NCBI RefSeq assembly: GCF_016238445.1
Contig: NZ_JABANU010000004.1
Span: forward strand, 52,712-116,711
DNA length: 64,000 bases
DNA from: Staphylococcus canis
GTDB lineage: Bacteria; Bacillota; Bacilli; Staphylococcales; Staphylococcaceae
Direction of reading: 5' to 3'
Shown here one piece after another: positions 1 through 8,654 of this stretch (its first letter is position 1; the number at the start of each line of letters is the position of its first letter). The notes beneath the pieces were generated by a model. It was not told the origin of the DNA and did no database searches. It saw only the letters and a program-made list of their open reading frames with translations. A program made the position numbers and the translations under genes.

Positions 1-1042
1 ATTGTTGAGGTGCTTGTGATGGCGTATCTTGTAATGTATCAAAATCTGGAATTTGTGGGTTATTAGGCTCTGATTTTTTAGAATCTGATGTTTCATTTTG
101 TGCTTGATAATCCTTATGCGTTTCATGTGCTTTTTCACTATATTCGTCTAATAATGCGCTAATCGTAGCATCTTCTGTCAAACTATTATCTGATGAGGCG
201 TCTTCTGTTTGTTGAGATGATTCAGTTGATTGAGCGTGCTCCTCAGATGATTCTAGCGATGCGTGTCCTTCAGATGAAGAGTTAGCGTCCTCTTCAGAAG
301 TCGAAGGTTCCTCTGTAGAAGTGATATCCTCTGATGAATCTGTTTCTGTTGATGGTATTTCCTCAGTAGTATCCTGTTCATCCGTCAAAGTATCATCGGC
401 TATAAATTCCTCTTCTGTTGTGTCTGCAGTCGAGTCTGTCTCAGGTGTTTCTGATGTCTCTTCTGAAATATCCAGCTCACCAGATAATATCGCATTCAAA
501 TTATCAAAAAAGTTGCGATTATCAGGAATATTGTATGACGGTGTCTCTTGTGACGGTGTTTCTTCGGATGAAAGACTTGATACTTCAGTCGTATCTGTTA
601 CGGTGTCAGTGGTCTGTGATGATGTGTTTGTTTCATTTGAAGTAGCTGATTCGGTTGACGAACCAGTGTTTATAGTTGATTCAGTCTCAGTTGTACGACG
701 GTCATTCAAAACAGTGTCGAATAATGACGATTGACGTGGCAACTTAAATGGTGCAAAAAAGTCTATATGATAACGCGATGGCTCGTTTGATTTCGCTTGA
801 TGTTCAGATGTTCGATGCGGCTCGGTAGATTGTGTTTCGTCAGTAGATGTGTCCTCTGATTTAGGACGTTCAGTTGACGACGTTTGACTACGAGAGCCTT
901 TTTCTTCGGTCGATGGCGTTTGTTTTGTTTTCACATCTTGTGTTGATTCAGATTCTGTTGTGGCTTGAGCGAGACCTGATATAAAAGATGGCAATATTAA
1001 ACTCGTCGATAATACACCGACAACAATATATTTTGATTTCAA
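1..1042 (-). CDS. Secreted Ser/Thr/Glu-rich protein, N-terminal part (runs off window)
   Basis: Open frame read on the minus strand from a TTG start at 1042, preceded at good spacing by GGAGG, and open to the left edge (about 347 codons, no stop). The N-terminus (LKSKYIVVGVLSTSLILPS, then an Ala-rich stretch) is a signal peptide with likely cleavage after LAQA. Everything visible afterwards is low-complexity Ser/Thr/Glu/Asp/Gln, apart from a short ordered patch near residue 90 (YHIDFFAPFKLP). This looks like the linker of a cell-wall protein; the functional domain lies outside the window. In S. aureus a YhgE/Pip gene neighbours an autolysin-like amidase gene, so an autolysin is possible, but that is inference from context. 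Divergent from the Pip gene. Confidence 0.72.
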   Translation of the reverse strand, partial: MKSKYIVVGVLSTSLILPSFISGLAQATTESESTQDVKTKQTPSTEEKGSRSQTSSTERPKSEDTSTDETQSTEPHRTSEHQAKSNEPSRYHIDFFAPFKLPRQSSLFDTVLNDRRTTETESTINTGSSTESATSNETNTSSQTTDTVTDTTEVSSLSSEETPSQETPSYNIPDNRNFFDNLNAILSGELDISEETSETPETDSTADTTEEEFIADDTLTDEQDTTEEIPSTETDSSEDITSTEEPSTSEEDANSSSEGHASLESSEEHAQSTESSQQTEDASSDNSLTEDATISALLDEYSEKAHETHKDYQAQNETSDSKKSEPNNPQIPDFDTLQDTPSQAPQQ

Positions 1043-1183
1043 GATAATCCTCCTATTTTTAGTGATTTCAAAATAGCTTTATCTCTATGTAATGCATTGA
1101 AAGTGTTGGTATAATGAATAACATTTAAAGATACTATACAAAATGGCAATGAGATTGATATACTATGTTAGGTTATCTTATAA

Positions 1184-1201
1184 AGTTGATAATTATCAAC
1201 T
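1184..1201. promoter_or_regulatory. Perfect 18-bp palindrome, candidate operator
   Basis: AGTTGATAATTATCAACT is its own reverse complement. It lies in the 326-bp gap between the divergent genes starting at 1042 and 1369. It resembles a Fur box with three central bases missing (TGATAA-TTATCA), so the cognate regulator is unknown; TetR-type binding is equally plausible. Nothing else in the gap is clear apart from AT-rich promoter-like sequence around 1281. Confidence 0.5.
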
Positions 1202-1368
1202 AAAATTACTTGGCGAATTCAAAGTTATATTAGCCAGTTTACATGATATTGATTGAATAATAAAGTTTATATTGAGCGTGTATAATGATTATGACAGCAT
1301 TACGTCCAATCATGTTATTGTATAGCGTCAGTTGTGATTAAAAGAGAATTTGGATGAGGTGAAAGTAT

Positions 1369-4206
1369 ATGAAAAATGCTATCAAGCTGTTTATGATGGA
1401 TATTAAAAAGATAGCAAAGACACCCGGCGCCATCATCTTAATTGCAGGACTCGCAATTTTACCTTCATTTTATGCGTGGTTTAACTTAGAAGCAACATGG
1501 GATCCGTATTCCAATACAAACCATATTAAAATTGCGGTAGTCAATGAAGATGAAGGAGACATCGTCAAAAACAAGAAAATTAATGTAGGAAATAAAATTG
1601 AAGACACTCTACGGAAAGATGATCACTTTAATTGGCAATTTGTCAGTCGCGAAAAAGCAGATCACGATTTACGAATGGGTAAGTATTATGCTGCCATATA
1701 CATTCCGAAACCATTTACACATGAAATTACAGGAACATTGCGTAAAGAACCACAACAAGCGAAAGTTACATACAAAGTCAATCAAAAGCTTAATGCGATT
1801 GCACCTAAAATGACTGATGCCGGTACAAGCGAAATTGTTAAAAAAGCGAATGATAATTTTAACGAAACCGTGACAAAAGTTTTATTAGAGCAAGCAGATC
1901 AGCTAGGGATTAAACTAGAAGATCGAATCCCAGCTTATGAAAAAATACGAGATGGTATTTTTACTGCGGAAAATGCATTACCTAAAATTGAACGCTTCCG
2001 TCAAGCTATTATTTATTTAGATGATCACCAAGACGCACTTGATCAATATGCTAATGAATTTAGAAATCTTGAAAATTATAAAGGCGATGCAGTGCGTGCA
2101 ACAGAAAGACTCAATCAACTGAATGCAAGTATTCCAGCGATTAATGAACGTGCACAATTGATTGTGGATTTAAATCGCTTTATGCCTAATATTGAACGCG
2201 CATTACAAGTTGCAAGTGGTGTTCAAAATCGTTTTCCAGCGATTAATAATGGAGTGGATCTCGCAATTGCTGGAACAGAAAAAGGTTTGAATGATTTGAA
2301 TGCTGCGAATGAACGATTACCTTTAATCGAAGCAAGAGTGAACGCTTATGGTGAAGTGATAGACCGTGCTCAAACAGCGAATAATGACTTTGCGAATGAT
2401 GTGCAAAATAACGGCATTGCGACAACGCCACAAAGTCACGACGGTACGGGTTACCAAACTACACAACTGAGCACTTCTGATAATGCACCACTTGCGCCTC
2501 TTCCAGAAGGTCATGTGATTTCTGAGGAAGAGGCATCGTCACTTACTTCTGCCTATTATGATGCGATGAGTGGCGTAAATCAAACGGCAAAAACGCAAAT
2601 GGATGCGACTCAACAAGATTTAAAAGCAGCTGAAACATTAAGTTACGGTATCATCAGTTCAAATCACCCAGAGCAGTTTAAGCAACCTTTAACACATCTG
2701 ATCGCACGAATGAATAGCGCGAATAAATTTGTACGTGATTATCGAGACTTTCTATCAAAAATCGAACAGACAGAAGGCGTTGATTTAACGACTGAACAGC
2801 AGAAATTAAAAAATACACAAGAAGACCTCCTTCAAATTACGAAGAAACTAAATGCATTAAACGATGCACTAGTGGCGGGGAACTCTGGTAAGCAAGAAGC
2901 AGCTAACGTTGTGAATGGCTTAAGCGATATTAAACAACGACTAGATACTGCGAAATCAACCATTATCTCTGATATTGCTGATACTTTACTTCAAATTTCA
3001 AACGGTGTCGGTACAGCGTTGAATCGTGGTGAGACAACGATAGATAATGTCCAAACGCGCTTACAAAATGTTCAAAACATTATTCGAACAGGACAAAGTA
3101 TCTTAACAGAAGGACATGAGCGTCTTACAAGACTCAGTGAGGTGTTACCACAAGTCGAAGCAACGTATGTAGATGCTATGGCGATTGCACAATCCTATTT
3201 TCCAAAATTTAAGGAAAACGTGGCACAAGCATCTAACTTTGTTCAAAATGACTTACCACAACTTGAAGCTCGATTGAATGGTGCAACGAATACAGTCAAT
3301 GAGACGTTACCTGAGCTTTTCGCGCGATATGATCGATTACGTCAAATTCTAGATGCTAATCAACCTCAAGCTAAAGCAGCTTTAAGTAACTTAGCTGATT
3401 TTGCGCGTAATGAAATGCCAAATGTTGAAAAAGATCTTGAAAAAGCGAATGATATTTTTACAGAACTTGATAAAAATAATACGTTACAAGAGATGATAGA
3501 TTTCTTAAGAAACGACCTTAAGAAACAAGCTGGTGTCATTGCGAATCCAATAGATATCCAACAAGAGAATGTTTTCCCTGTAAAAGATTATGGTTCTGCA
3601 AGTACACCATTCTATACGGCACTTGCAATTTGGGTTGGTGCGTTACTACTCGTGAGCTTATTGTCGGTAGATAATAAACACGAAGCATTAAAGCCATACT
3701 TATCTGTACGTGAAACATATCTTGGCAAAATGGGGCTTTTTGTGACAATGAATGTGATTCAAGCATTGATTGTATCTATTGGAGATATAGTTTTATTAAA
3801 AGCTTCTATTGAATCTGTCGCTTTATTTATCGCGATTTGTGTGTATTCTGCAATCATCTTTATGACGATTGTCTACACATTAGTATCATTACTCGGAAAC
3901 CCTGGTAAAGCGTTAGCGATTATTATTCTTGTCTTACAAATTGCTGGTGGGGGTGGAACTTTCCCAATCGAAGTAACCCCAGCGTTTTTCCAAGCGATTC
4001 ACCCATACTTACCGTTCTCTTATAGTATTGATGCACTGCGCGAGGCAGTAGGGGGACCGATACCTGAAATATTAACGTATAAAGTCTTAACTCTTGGCTT
4101 ATTTGGAGTAGGGTTCTTCCTGCTTGGTATTATTGGTAAGCCTTATATTAGCCCATTAGCACAAACACTTGCCGATAAAGCAGAAAAGAGCGACGTTTTA
4201 GAATAA
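1369..4206 (+). CDS. YhgE/Pip-family membrane protein
   Basis: 945 residues, typical length for the family that includes the lactococcal phage infection protein Pip and B. subtilis YhgE. A first membrane segment at about residues 20-40 is followed by the family motif region FYAWFNLEATWDPY. A long extracytoplasmic part (about 50-740) is rich in Ala, Asn, Leu and Gln and predicted mostly helical or coiled coil. Five or six hydrophobic segments form an ABC-2-like membrane domain at about 745-925. The start is supported by GAGGTGA 7 bases upstream. Family members are envelope proteins, some used as phage receptors or linked to type VII-like export; the substrate here is unknown. A palindrome lies upstream and a terminator downstream, so it is probably monocistronic. 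Confidence 0.88.
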   Translation: MKNAIKLFMMDIKKIAKTPGAIILIAGLAILPSFYAWFNLEATWDPYSNTNHIKIAVVNEDEGDIVKNKKINVGNKIEDTLRKDDHFNWQFVSREKADHDLRMGKYYAAIYIPKPFTHEITGTLRKEPQQAKVTYKVNQKLNAIAPKMTDAGTSEIVKKANDNFNETVTKVLLEQADQLGIKLEDRIPAYEKIRDGIFTAENALPKIERFRQAIIYLDDHQDALDQYANEFRNLENYKGDAVRATERLNQLNASIPAINERAQLIVDLNRFMPNIERALQVASGVQNRFPAINNGVDLAIAGTEKGLNDLNAANERLPLIEARVNAYGEVIDRAQTANNDFANDVQNNGIATTPQSHDGTGYQTTQLSTSDNAPLAPLPEGHVISEEEASSLTSAYYDAMSGVNQTAKTQMDATQQDLKAAETLSYGIISSNHPEQFKQPLTHLIARMNSANKFVRDYRDFLSKIEQTEGVDLTTEQQKLKNTQEDLLQITKKLNALNDALVAGNSGKQEAANVVNGLSDIKQRLDTAKSTIISDIADTLLQISNGVGTALNRGETTIDNVQTRLQNVQNIIRTGQSILTEGHERLTRLSEVLPQVEATYVDAMAIAQSYFPKFKENVAQASNFVQNDLPQLEARLNGATNTVNETLPELFARYDRLRQILDANQPQAKAALSNLADFARNEMPNVEKDLEKANDIFTELDKNNTLQEMIDFLRNDLKKQAGVIANPIDIQQENVFPVKDYGSASTPFYTALAIWVGALLLVSLLSVDNKHEALKPYLSVRETYLGKMGLFVTMNVIQALIVSIGDIVLLKASIESVALFIAICVYSAIIFMTIVYTLVSLLGNPGKALAIIILVLQIAGGGGTFPIEVTPAFFQAIHPYLPFSYSIDALREAVGGPIPEILTYKVLTLGLFGVGFFLLGIIGKPYISPLAQTLADKAEKSDVLE

Positions 4207-4237
4207 AACATTAACAAAAATTAATGAATCGATGTAT

Positions 4238-4292
4238 AGACTCAGATCGTATATTTGGAAAAAATTTTTCAAATTGCTATCTGAGTCTTTCT
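4238..4292 (+). terminator. Rho-independent terminator after Pip gene
   Basis: Ten-base stem AGACTCAGAT/ATCTGAGTCT with a long A/T-rich loop, followed by TTCTCATT. The U-tract is imperfect. Confidence 0.6.
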
Positions 4293-4427
4293 CATTAAAG
4301 GAAATGGTGAAGCTTTATTTGTTTAGAATATTTTGAAATATCATATAAAAAATCAAATCATTTAAAGATCATCTTCAATAGTATATAATACATATCAAGA
4401 TACTAGGGTATAAAGAGGCGAATATAA

Positions 4428-5060
4428 ATGGAATTCTTGAATGTCTTTAAAAAATGGGCAGATGTCTATGATGAAACAGTTTTTAATGCGCATGATGACA
4501 ATGAGTATAAAGATGTTTTTAAAGGATATAACGAAATGTTAGATAAAGTGGCAACGTTATCTTCAGGACGTATCCTTGAAATTGGAGCTGGAACTGGTAA
4601 TTTAACTGAGCGTTTACTCGCACAACATGAAGCGGTGAAAGCGATTGATCCATCTGAAGAAATGCGTAATATTGCAAATCAAAAGTTACCCCAACCTATA
4701 CAAGAGGGTCACTTTTTAGATGTGCCTTTATCACATCAAGTAGATACGATTGTATCGACATTTGCATTTCATCACTTAAAGGATGAACAAAAACAAGAAG
4801 CTCTTGTTTATTTAAAGCAATTTTTAGCACCACATGGAAAAGTAATTATGATTGACACTGTATTTGATTCGTTAGACAGTAAGGAACAGTATATCAAACG
4901 GTATTTAGAACGTGGCTATTTGAATCTTGTAGAGGATTTGAATACGGAATACTATACAACTGTAACGCAAATGGAAAAAATCGTAGAGTCTTTAAATGGT
5001 CACGTCGAGTGGGAGCGTCAAAATGATTTTGCGCAATTAATGATTATGACATTTGATTAA
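4428..5060 (+). CDS. yrrT: SAM-dependent methyltransferase, YrrT-like
   Basis: 210 residues, class I Rossmann-fold methyltransferase. Motif I is ILEIGAGTGNLTERLL (about residues 48-63), the acidic loop is AIDPSEEM, and a post-motif FAFHHLKDE follows. The N-terminal pattern (FKKWADVYDETV, then EYKDVFKGY) matches B. subtilis YrrT, a putative AdoMet methyltransferase encoded next to sulfur amino-acid recycling genes. Here it stands alone between two terminators, so the context gives no substrate. The start is preceded by AAAGAGG. Confidence 0.8.
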   Translation: MEFLNVFKKWADVYDETVFNAHDDNEYKDVFKGYNEMLDKVATLSSGRILEIGAGTGNLTERLLAQHEAVKAIDPSEEMRNIANQKLPQPIQEGHFLDVPLSHQVDTIVSTFAFHHLKDEQKQEALVYLKQFLAPHGKVIMIDTVFDSLDSKEQYIKRYLERGYLNLVEDLNTEYYTTVTQMEKIVESLNGHVEWERQNDFAQLMIMTFD

Positions 5061-5081
5061 CGTATATATTGAGAATGAAAT

Positions 5082-5121
5082 AGGGATACTTGATCGTATA
5101 GGATATCAAGTATCCCTTTTG
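5082..5121. terminator. Terminator between convergent genes
   Basis: Stem GGGATACTTGAT/ATCAAGTATCCC with a short loop, then TTTT on the plus strand. It sits between the convergent yrrT-like gene and the gene at 5123-5587 and could serve both. Confidence 0.8.
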
Positions 5122-5122
5122 G

Positions 5123-5587
5123 TTACGACGGTTTATTTTGTGATTGACTTGGTTGTGAACTAGGTGCTTCTGTTGTAGTTGGCGTACCTGTTTCTTTTGT
5201 TGGAGGCTCAGTAGTTTGTTGCGGTACACGAGATTGTTCTGTTGATGGTGTTTGTGTTGTTATTTCTGGACTTGGTGCTTGTGTGTTTGGTTGTGAACTT
5301 GGTGTTTGTGGGACAGGTGTCTGAGTCTGCCCATGTTGTGATGGGTATTGTTGCGTTGGTGTTTGTTCGGTATTTTGAGTTGGAATAACCTCTTGTGTTG
5401 ACGGTGTGTTATCTGTCGGTGCTTCAGATGACACGGTTGCTTCAGTTGTTTTTTCAGTTGTCTTTTTTTCTTTTGTATCGACACTTTTAAAAGGAATAGT
5501 GTCATGATTGATGGCTATAGCTGTAAAGAATACAAGCCCAATAACAAGGATGCCGATAACAATAGATATAAGTACTTTTTTCATCAT
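5123..5587 (-). CDS. Single-pass membrane protein with Pro/Thr/Gln-rich exterior
   Basis: 154 residues. One transmembrane segment (about residues 5-27, VLISIVIGILVIGLVFFTA) precedes a KEKKTTEKTTE stretch. The remaining 100 residues are repetitive, rich in Thr, Pro, Gln and Ser, and end QSQNKPS. There is no recognisable domain, no LPXTG and no lipobox. AAAGGGGAT precedes tandem ATG codons. It is probably an extracytoplasmic stalk or wall-spanning tail; function unknown. Confidence 0.75.
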   Translation of the reverse strand: MMKKVLISIVIGILVIGLVFFTAIAINHDTIPFKSVDTKEKKTTEKTTEATVSSEAPTDNTPSTQEVIPTQNTEQTPTQQYPSQHGQTQTPVPQTPSSQPNTQAPSPEITTQTPSTEQSRVPQQTTEPPTKETGTPTTTEAPSSQPSQSQNKPS

Positions 5588-5765
5588 TTTATCCCCTTTG
5601 ACAGGTTATTTGTATTCAGTATAGCGAGTTAAAAGACAAATTGAAAGTTAAAATAAGGGAGACGTTAAGAGAGGTAAAACAAGAAATAGTGAGAGGGAAA
5701 TCGATAACATTAGTCATCGATCCCCAAAATTGAGGTGATTTATACGTTTATTGAGTGAAGGCTAG

Positions 5766-5984
5766 TTACTTTACTGCACCAAATTGCAAATAAATTGCAA
5801 TCGCTCGTTTGATGTCAGTTTTCTTATAAGCGCCATTCTGATTATCGAGTTGAAAATACGCTAATATTTCATCGGACGTATGAACATCTTTAGGAAACTT
5901 AGCATCCGAATTCATATAACGAGCCAAATCACCTAATAGAGTATCATCACCAATGTATAATTGCATATATTCATAAAAGCTCAA
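5766..5984 (-). CDS. YozE-family small protein (SAM-like fold)
   Basis: 72 residues if started at the TTG at 5984, which has AAAGAGGTGA at ideal spacing. The GTG at 5993 lies inside that ribosome binding site and is less likely. The start SFYEYM, the central FPKDVHTSDEI and the length match the YozE/UPF0346 family (B. subtilis YozE begins SFYHYL and has FPKTSTDYHEI). The molecular function of the family is unknown. Monocistronic. Confidence 0.75.
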   Translation of the reverse strand: MSFYEYMQLYIGDDTLLGDLARYMNSDAKFPKDVHTSDEILAYFQLDNQNGAYKKTDIKRAIAIYLQFGAVK

Positions 5985-6151
5985 AAACGTCACCTCTTTA
6001 CTGAGCTAACCAATATTATAGCATATGCATGGAACATTGGGAGATAAAGATATAAAAAAATTAAATGGATGTTTAAAAAGTGCCCCTCTATTGTTTTAAA
6101 AAAATATGATATATTAAGTTTATGAATTTTGGAATAAGTGAGGGATTTTTG

Positions 6152-6883
6152 TTGATACAGGCAGAAGCTATTTTAGATAAAATGAAGCATCAAAAAATCA
6201 ATTATGATAAAGTATTACGTAAAATGATAAGAAATTGGGAGAATGAGGGGGTACGTCCATCCATTTTATTACATAGTTGTTGCGCACCGTGTAGTACATA
6301 TACGCTCGAATTTTTAAGTGAGCATGCAGATATTGCAATTTATTTCGCTAATCCTAATATTCATCCTAAAAATGAATATTTAAGACGTGTACGTGTCCAA
6401 GAACAATTTGTGAGTGACTTTAATGCGAGAACAGGACATCACGTTCAATATATTGAAGCGCCATATCAACCACATGAATTTATGAAAATGGCTAAATCAC
6501 GTGGGTTAACGGAAGAACCTGAAGGCGGTGCGCGATGTACAGCGTGTTTTGGTATGCGTCTTGAAATGGTAGCAGAAGCGGCTGTTGAGTTAGGATATGA
6601 TTATTTTGGGAGTGCGATTACACTGTCACCGAAGAAAAATGCACAGTTAATCAATGAAATTGGATTAGATGTTCAACAATTGTATGATGTGAAGTATTTA
6701 CCAAGCGACTTTAAGAAAAACAAAGGATACGAGCGTTCAATTGCGATGTGTAAAGACTACGATATCTTTCGCCAATGCTATTGCGGATGCGTATTTGCTG
6801 CTCAACAGCAAGGTATTGATTTCAAAACAATTAATCAGCAAGCCAAAGCTTTTTTAACTCAATTGGATAGTCATTCAGTTTAG
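6152..6883 (+). CDS. queH: Epoxyqueuosine reductase QueH
   Basis: QueH (DUF208) performs the last step of queuosine synthesis, reducing epoxyqueuosine in tRNA with an Fe-S cluster and a second metal. Signature cysteines are visible: HSCCAPCSTY near residue 45, then ARCTACFGMRLEMV, and CYCGCVFA near the C-terminus. The fragments FANPNIHPKNEY and ITLSPKKN are also typical. The ATG at 6122 has no ribosome binding site. AAGTGAGGG at 6136-6144 instead points to TTG at 6152 (or 6149), giving about 243 residues starting LIQAEAILDKM. Stand-alone gene with its own terminator. Confidence 0.92.
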   Translation: MIQAEAILDKMKHQKINYDKVLRKMIRNWENEGVRPSILLHSCCAPCSTYTLEFLSEHADIAIYFANPNIHPKNEYLRRVRVQEQFVSDFNARTGHHVQYIEAPYQPHEFMKMAKSRGLTEEPEGGARCTACFGMRLEMVAEAAVELGYDYFGSAITLSPKKNAQLINEIGLDVQQLYDVKYLPSDFKKNKGYERSIAMCKDYDIFRQCYCGCVFAAQQQGIDFKTINQQAKAFLTQLDSHSV

Positions 6884-6891
6884 AATTCTAG

Positions 6892-6939
6892 GAGCTGTGA
6901 CAATGATGTGTGGCATTCATTATTGTCATGGCTCTTTTT
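6892..6939 (+). terminator. Terminator after queH
   Basis: Stem built from GAGC..TGACAATGA and its near-complement TCATTATTGTCA..GCTC, followed by TTTTT. Confidence 0.8.
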
Positions 6940-7144
6940 CATTTCGGTATTCAAAAAATGGAAAATACGGCAGACACGATAAATTATAGCAATAGTATTA
7001 CCGATTGTCGTCAATACTTTGAAATGATACACTCGAATATAAAGACGTATCATATTTAAATAAGTGAGAAGTATTACGTAGGCAATAATGAATAAAGTAC
7101 TTTATTTTAAAAAGGATACATAAGTGTTTGAAAGGAGCATACAG

Positions 7145-8038
7145 ATGAAAAAATTATTAGCCGTATCCGCAGCGTTATTGGTTTTAACTACGGCATGCAG
7201 TAATGAAGCAGATAACAAGAATAATCAAGAAACATCTAAAGCAAAAACGACTGAAACTAAAAAAGACCAATCTAACAGTCAAGCATCAGAAAATGCTGAA
7301 GATCATAAAGATACTGAACAAACTTCAGATAAAGAACAGGCAGAAAAGGTAAGTCAATTATCGGAAGAAAAGAAAGCGGCATTGGTATTTTCTTCTAGTG
7401 AAGCTTCTAAGTATACACTAAGTAAAAAAGAAATTCTGACAGGTATATTTGAACAAAACTACCACAATGAAAAAGAACAAAAGCAGTTATATAAGCTGTT
7501 TCTAATTAAAGCTGATGGCTATAGGGAAGTACCAGAAAATATGAGGTTCTATACAGTATATCCTCCTAAGGGAAGTTATGCTTCAATCATTGGAATCGGT
7601 GAAGATAAAGCCTTTGTCGGAGGTGTACAAGGTGCTACTACATATGATGAGATGTTAGAAAATGGAGAGGAGCTAGACCTAAATGCGCTCTATAACGAAA
7701 ACAAACATTTCAAATCACTAGACGAGCTGTCTCAAAAGATTGAGTTTAAAAATGAGCATCCTATGCAGGATGAGGAAACACGAAAAGAGCTTGAAGGACA
7801 AGAAAGTGCAGGAACGATGGCACATGCACGCAGTCAAGTTTATCAACAAATCAATGACTTTGAAGGTAAACCTATTAATACTGAAGACTATGTATGGGAT
7901 AATGTTAAATGGAATAACGGATTAGATAGTTGGACAGTCAATTATAGAGACAAAGATTTGGAGATAGTGGGGACATACAAAAAAGAAGCTGAGCAAGGAA
8001 TTGTTAAATTGGATTCAAATGGCAATCGAATTAAATAA
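7145..8038 (+). CDS. Predicted lipoprotein of unknown function
   Basis: 297 residues from the ATG at 7145, placed by GAAAGGAG 8-9 bases upstream; an upstream GTG in frame lacks a ribosome binding site. Signal peptide MKKLLAVSAALLVLTTAC with lipobox LTTAC, cysteine at residue 18. A charged Lys/Glu/Ser/Gln linker extends to about residue 75. The folded part follows, with a C-terminal region AHARSQVYQQINDFEGK and a final strand-rich part ending VKLDSNGNRIK. I do not recognise the domain. It is anchored outside the membrane. Terminator downstream. Confidence 0.82.
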   Translation: MKKLLAVSAALLVLTTACSNEADNKNNQETSKAKTTETKKDQSNSQASENAEDHKDTEQTSDKEQAEKVSQLSEEKKAALVFSSSEASKYTLSKKEILTGIFEQNYHNEKEQKQLYKLFLIKADGYREVPENMRFYTVYPPKGSYASIIGIGEDKAFVGGVQGATTYDEMLENGEELDLNALYNENKHFKSLDELSQKIEFKNEHPMQDEETRKELEGQESAGTMAHARSQVYQQINDFEGKPINTEDYVWDNVKWNNGLDSWTVNYRDKDLEIVGTYKKEAEQGIVKLDSNGNRIK

Positions 8039-8059
8039 TAGTTTTACTTTTGATATAAG

Positions 8060-8104
8060 AAGGCCGAGAAAAGTTTAACCTGAATACTTTTCACGGTCTT
8101 TTTT
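8060..8104 (+). terminator. Terminator after lipoprotein gene
   Basis: Stem AAGGCCGAGAAAAGT/ACTTTTCACGGTCTT (one mismatch and one G-U pair) followed by TTTTTT. Confidence 0.85.
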
Positions 8105-8138
8105 GTATTAAAGCTATAAAAAAAGACAAGTGACCCTA

Positions 8139-8600
8139 TCCGAAGTGGTTCTTTAAAATTCAAAACGCTCTCTCAATGACCTTTTGCGATATGTGGTGGG
8201 AGGCGATGAACGGCATTTCGAGAGCTGAATTCTCAACAGAACTTCGCAATTCTTCAAAATTGTAAACAATTTCTTGAATTGCTATGGTTCTGCTCGCATT
8301 CAAAACGCTCTCTCAATGACCTTTTGCGATATGTGGTGGGAGGCGATGAACGGTGTTTCAAAAGCAGAATTATCGGTAGAACTCCACATCTTGATAAAAT
8401 CAAACTACGATTTTACAAGCTGTTACGTTCTACTCTAATTCTAACCGCTTTTTCAACAACCTTGATGATAGACGGTGTTTCGGAAGCAGCGTTCTCGGCA
8501 GAACTTACGCCCCGCTTTAAACTAAAACCCAGTTTTAAGCGTTGCTGTCGTTCTACTCTAATTCTAATCGCTTCCTCAACAACCTTTTTTTATAATTTCG
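8139..8600. repeat. Array 1 of nested stem-loop repeats (3 full modules + 1 partial)
   Basis: Modules of about 123-140 bp begin near 8158, 8298, 8438 and 8561, the last being truncated. Each has a linker containing TCAAYRACCTT and often GGTGGGAGGCGATGAACGG, then nested inverted repeats. In the first module the pairs are GCTCTC/GAGAGC, TGAAT/ATTCA, CAGAAC/GTTCTG and GCAATTC/GAATTGC. In the second the equivalent pairs are TAGAAC/GTTCTA, AGAATT/AATTCT and TAAAATC/GATTTTA. The array is headed by ATCCGAAGTGGTTCTTTA, also present at the head of array 2 (29272). Two modules are nearly identical to modules in array 2. No convincing protein is encoded. The array ends just upstream of nikA. Confidence 0.85.
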
Positions 8601-8654
8601 TGTTAAAATATTTTAGTATTCTAATATTGATATAGATAGAAGGAAGGCGTTTGT

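Noticed and set aside
321..734. Plus-strand Ser/Val-rich frame
   Set aside because: Antisense shadow of the Ser/Thr-rich secreted protein on the minus strand, caused by its repetitive codons.
1184..1201. Fur box upstream of the Pip gene
   Set aside because: Symmetry is right but the 7-1-7 centre is missing (TGATAA directly joined to TTATCA), so I list it only as an unassigned palindrome.
8158..8600. CRISPR array
   Set aside because: Modules are 120-140 bp with internal stems and diverged repeats; no short constant repeats with regular unique spacers and no cas genes.
8279..8635. 118-residue open frame across repeat array 1, with a similar 71-residue frame at 29318-29533
   Set aside because: It runs through non-coding repeat modules. 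Similarity between the two comes from the DNA repeat, ribosome binding sites are poor and the products are basic low-quality sequence.
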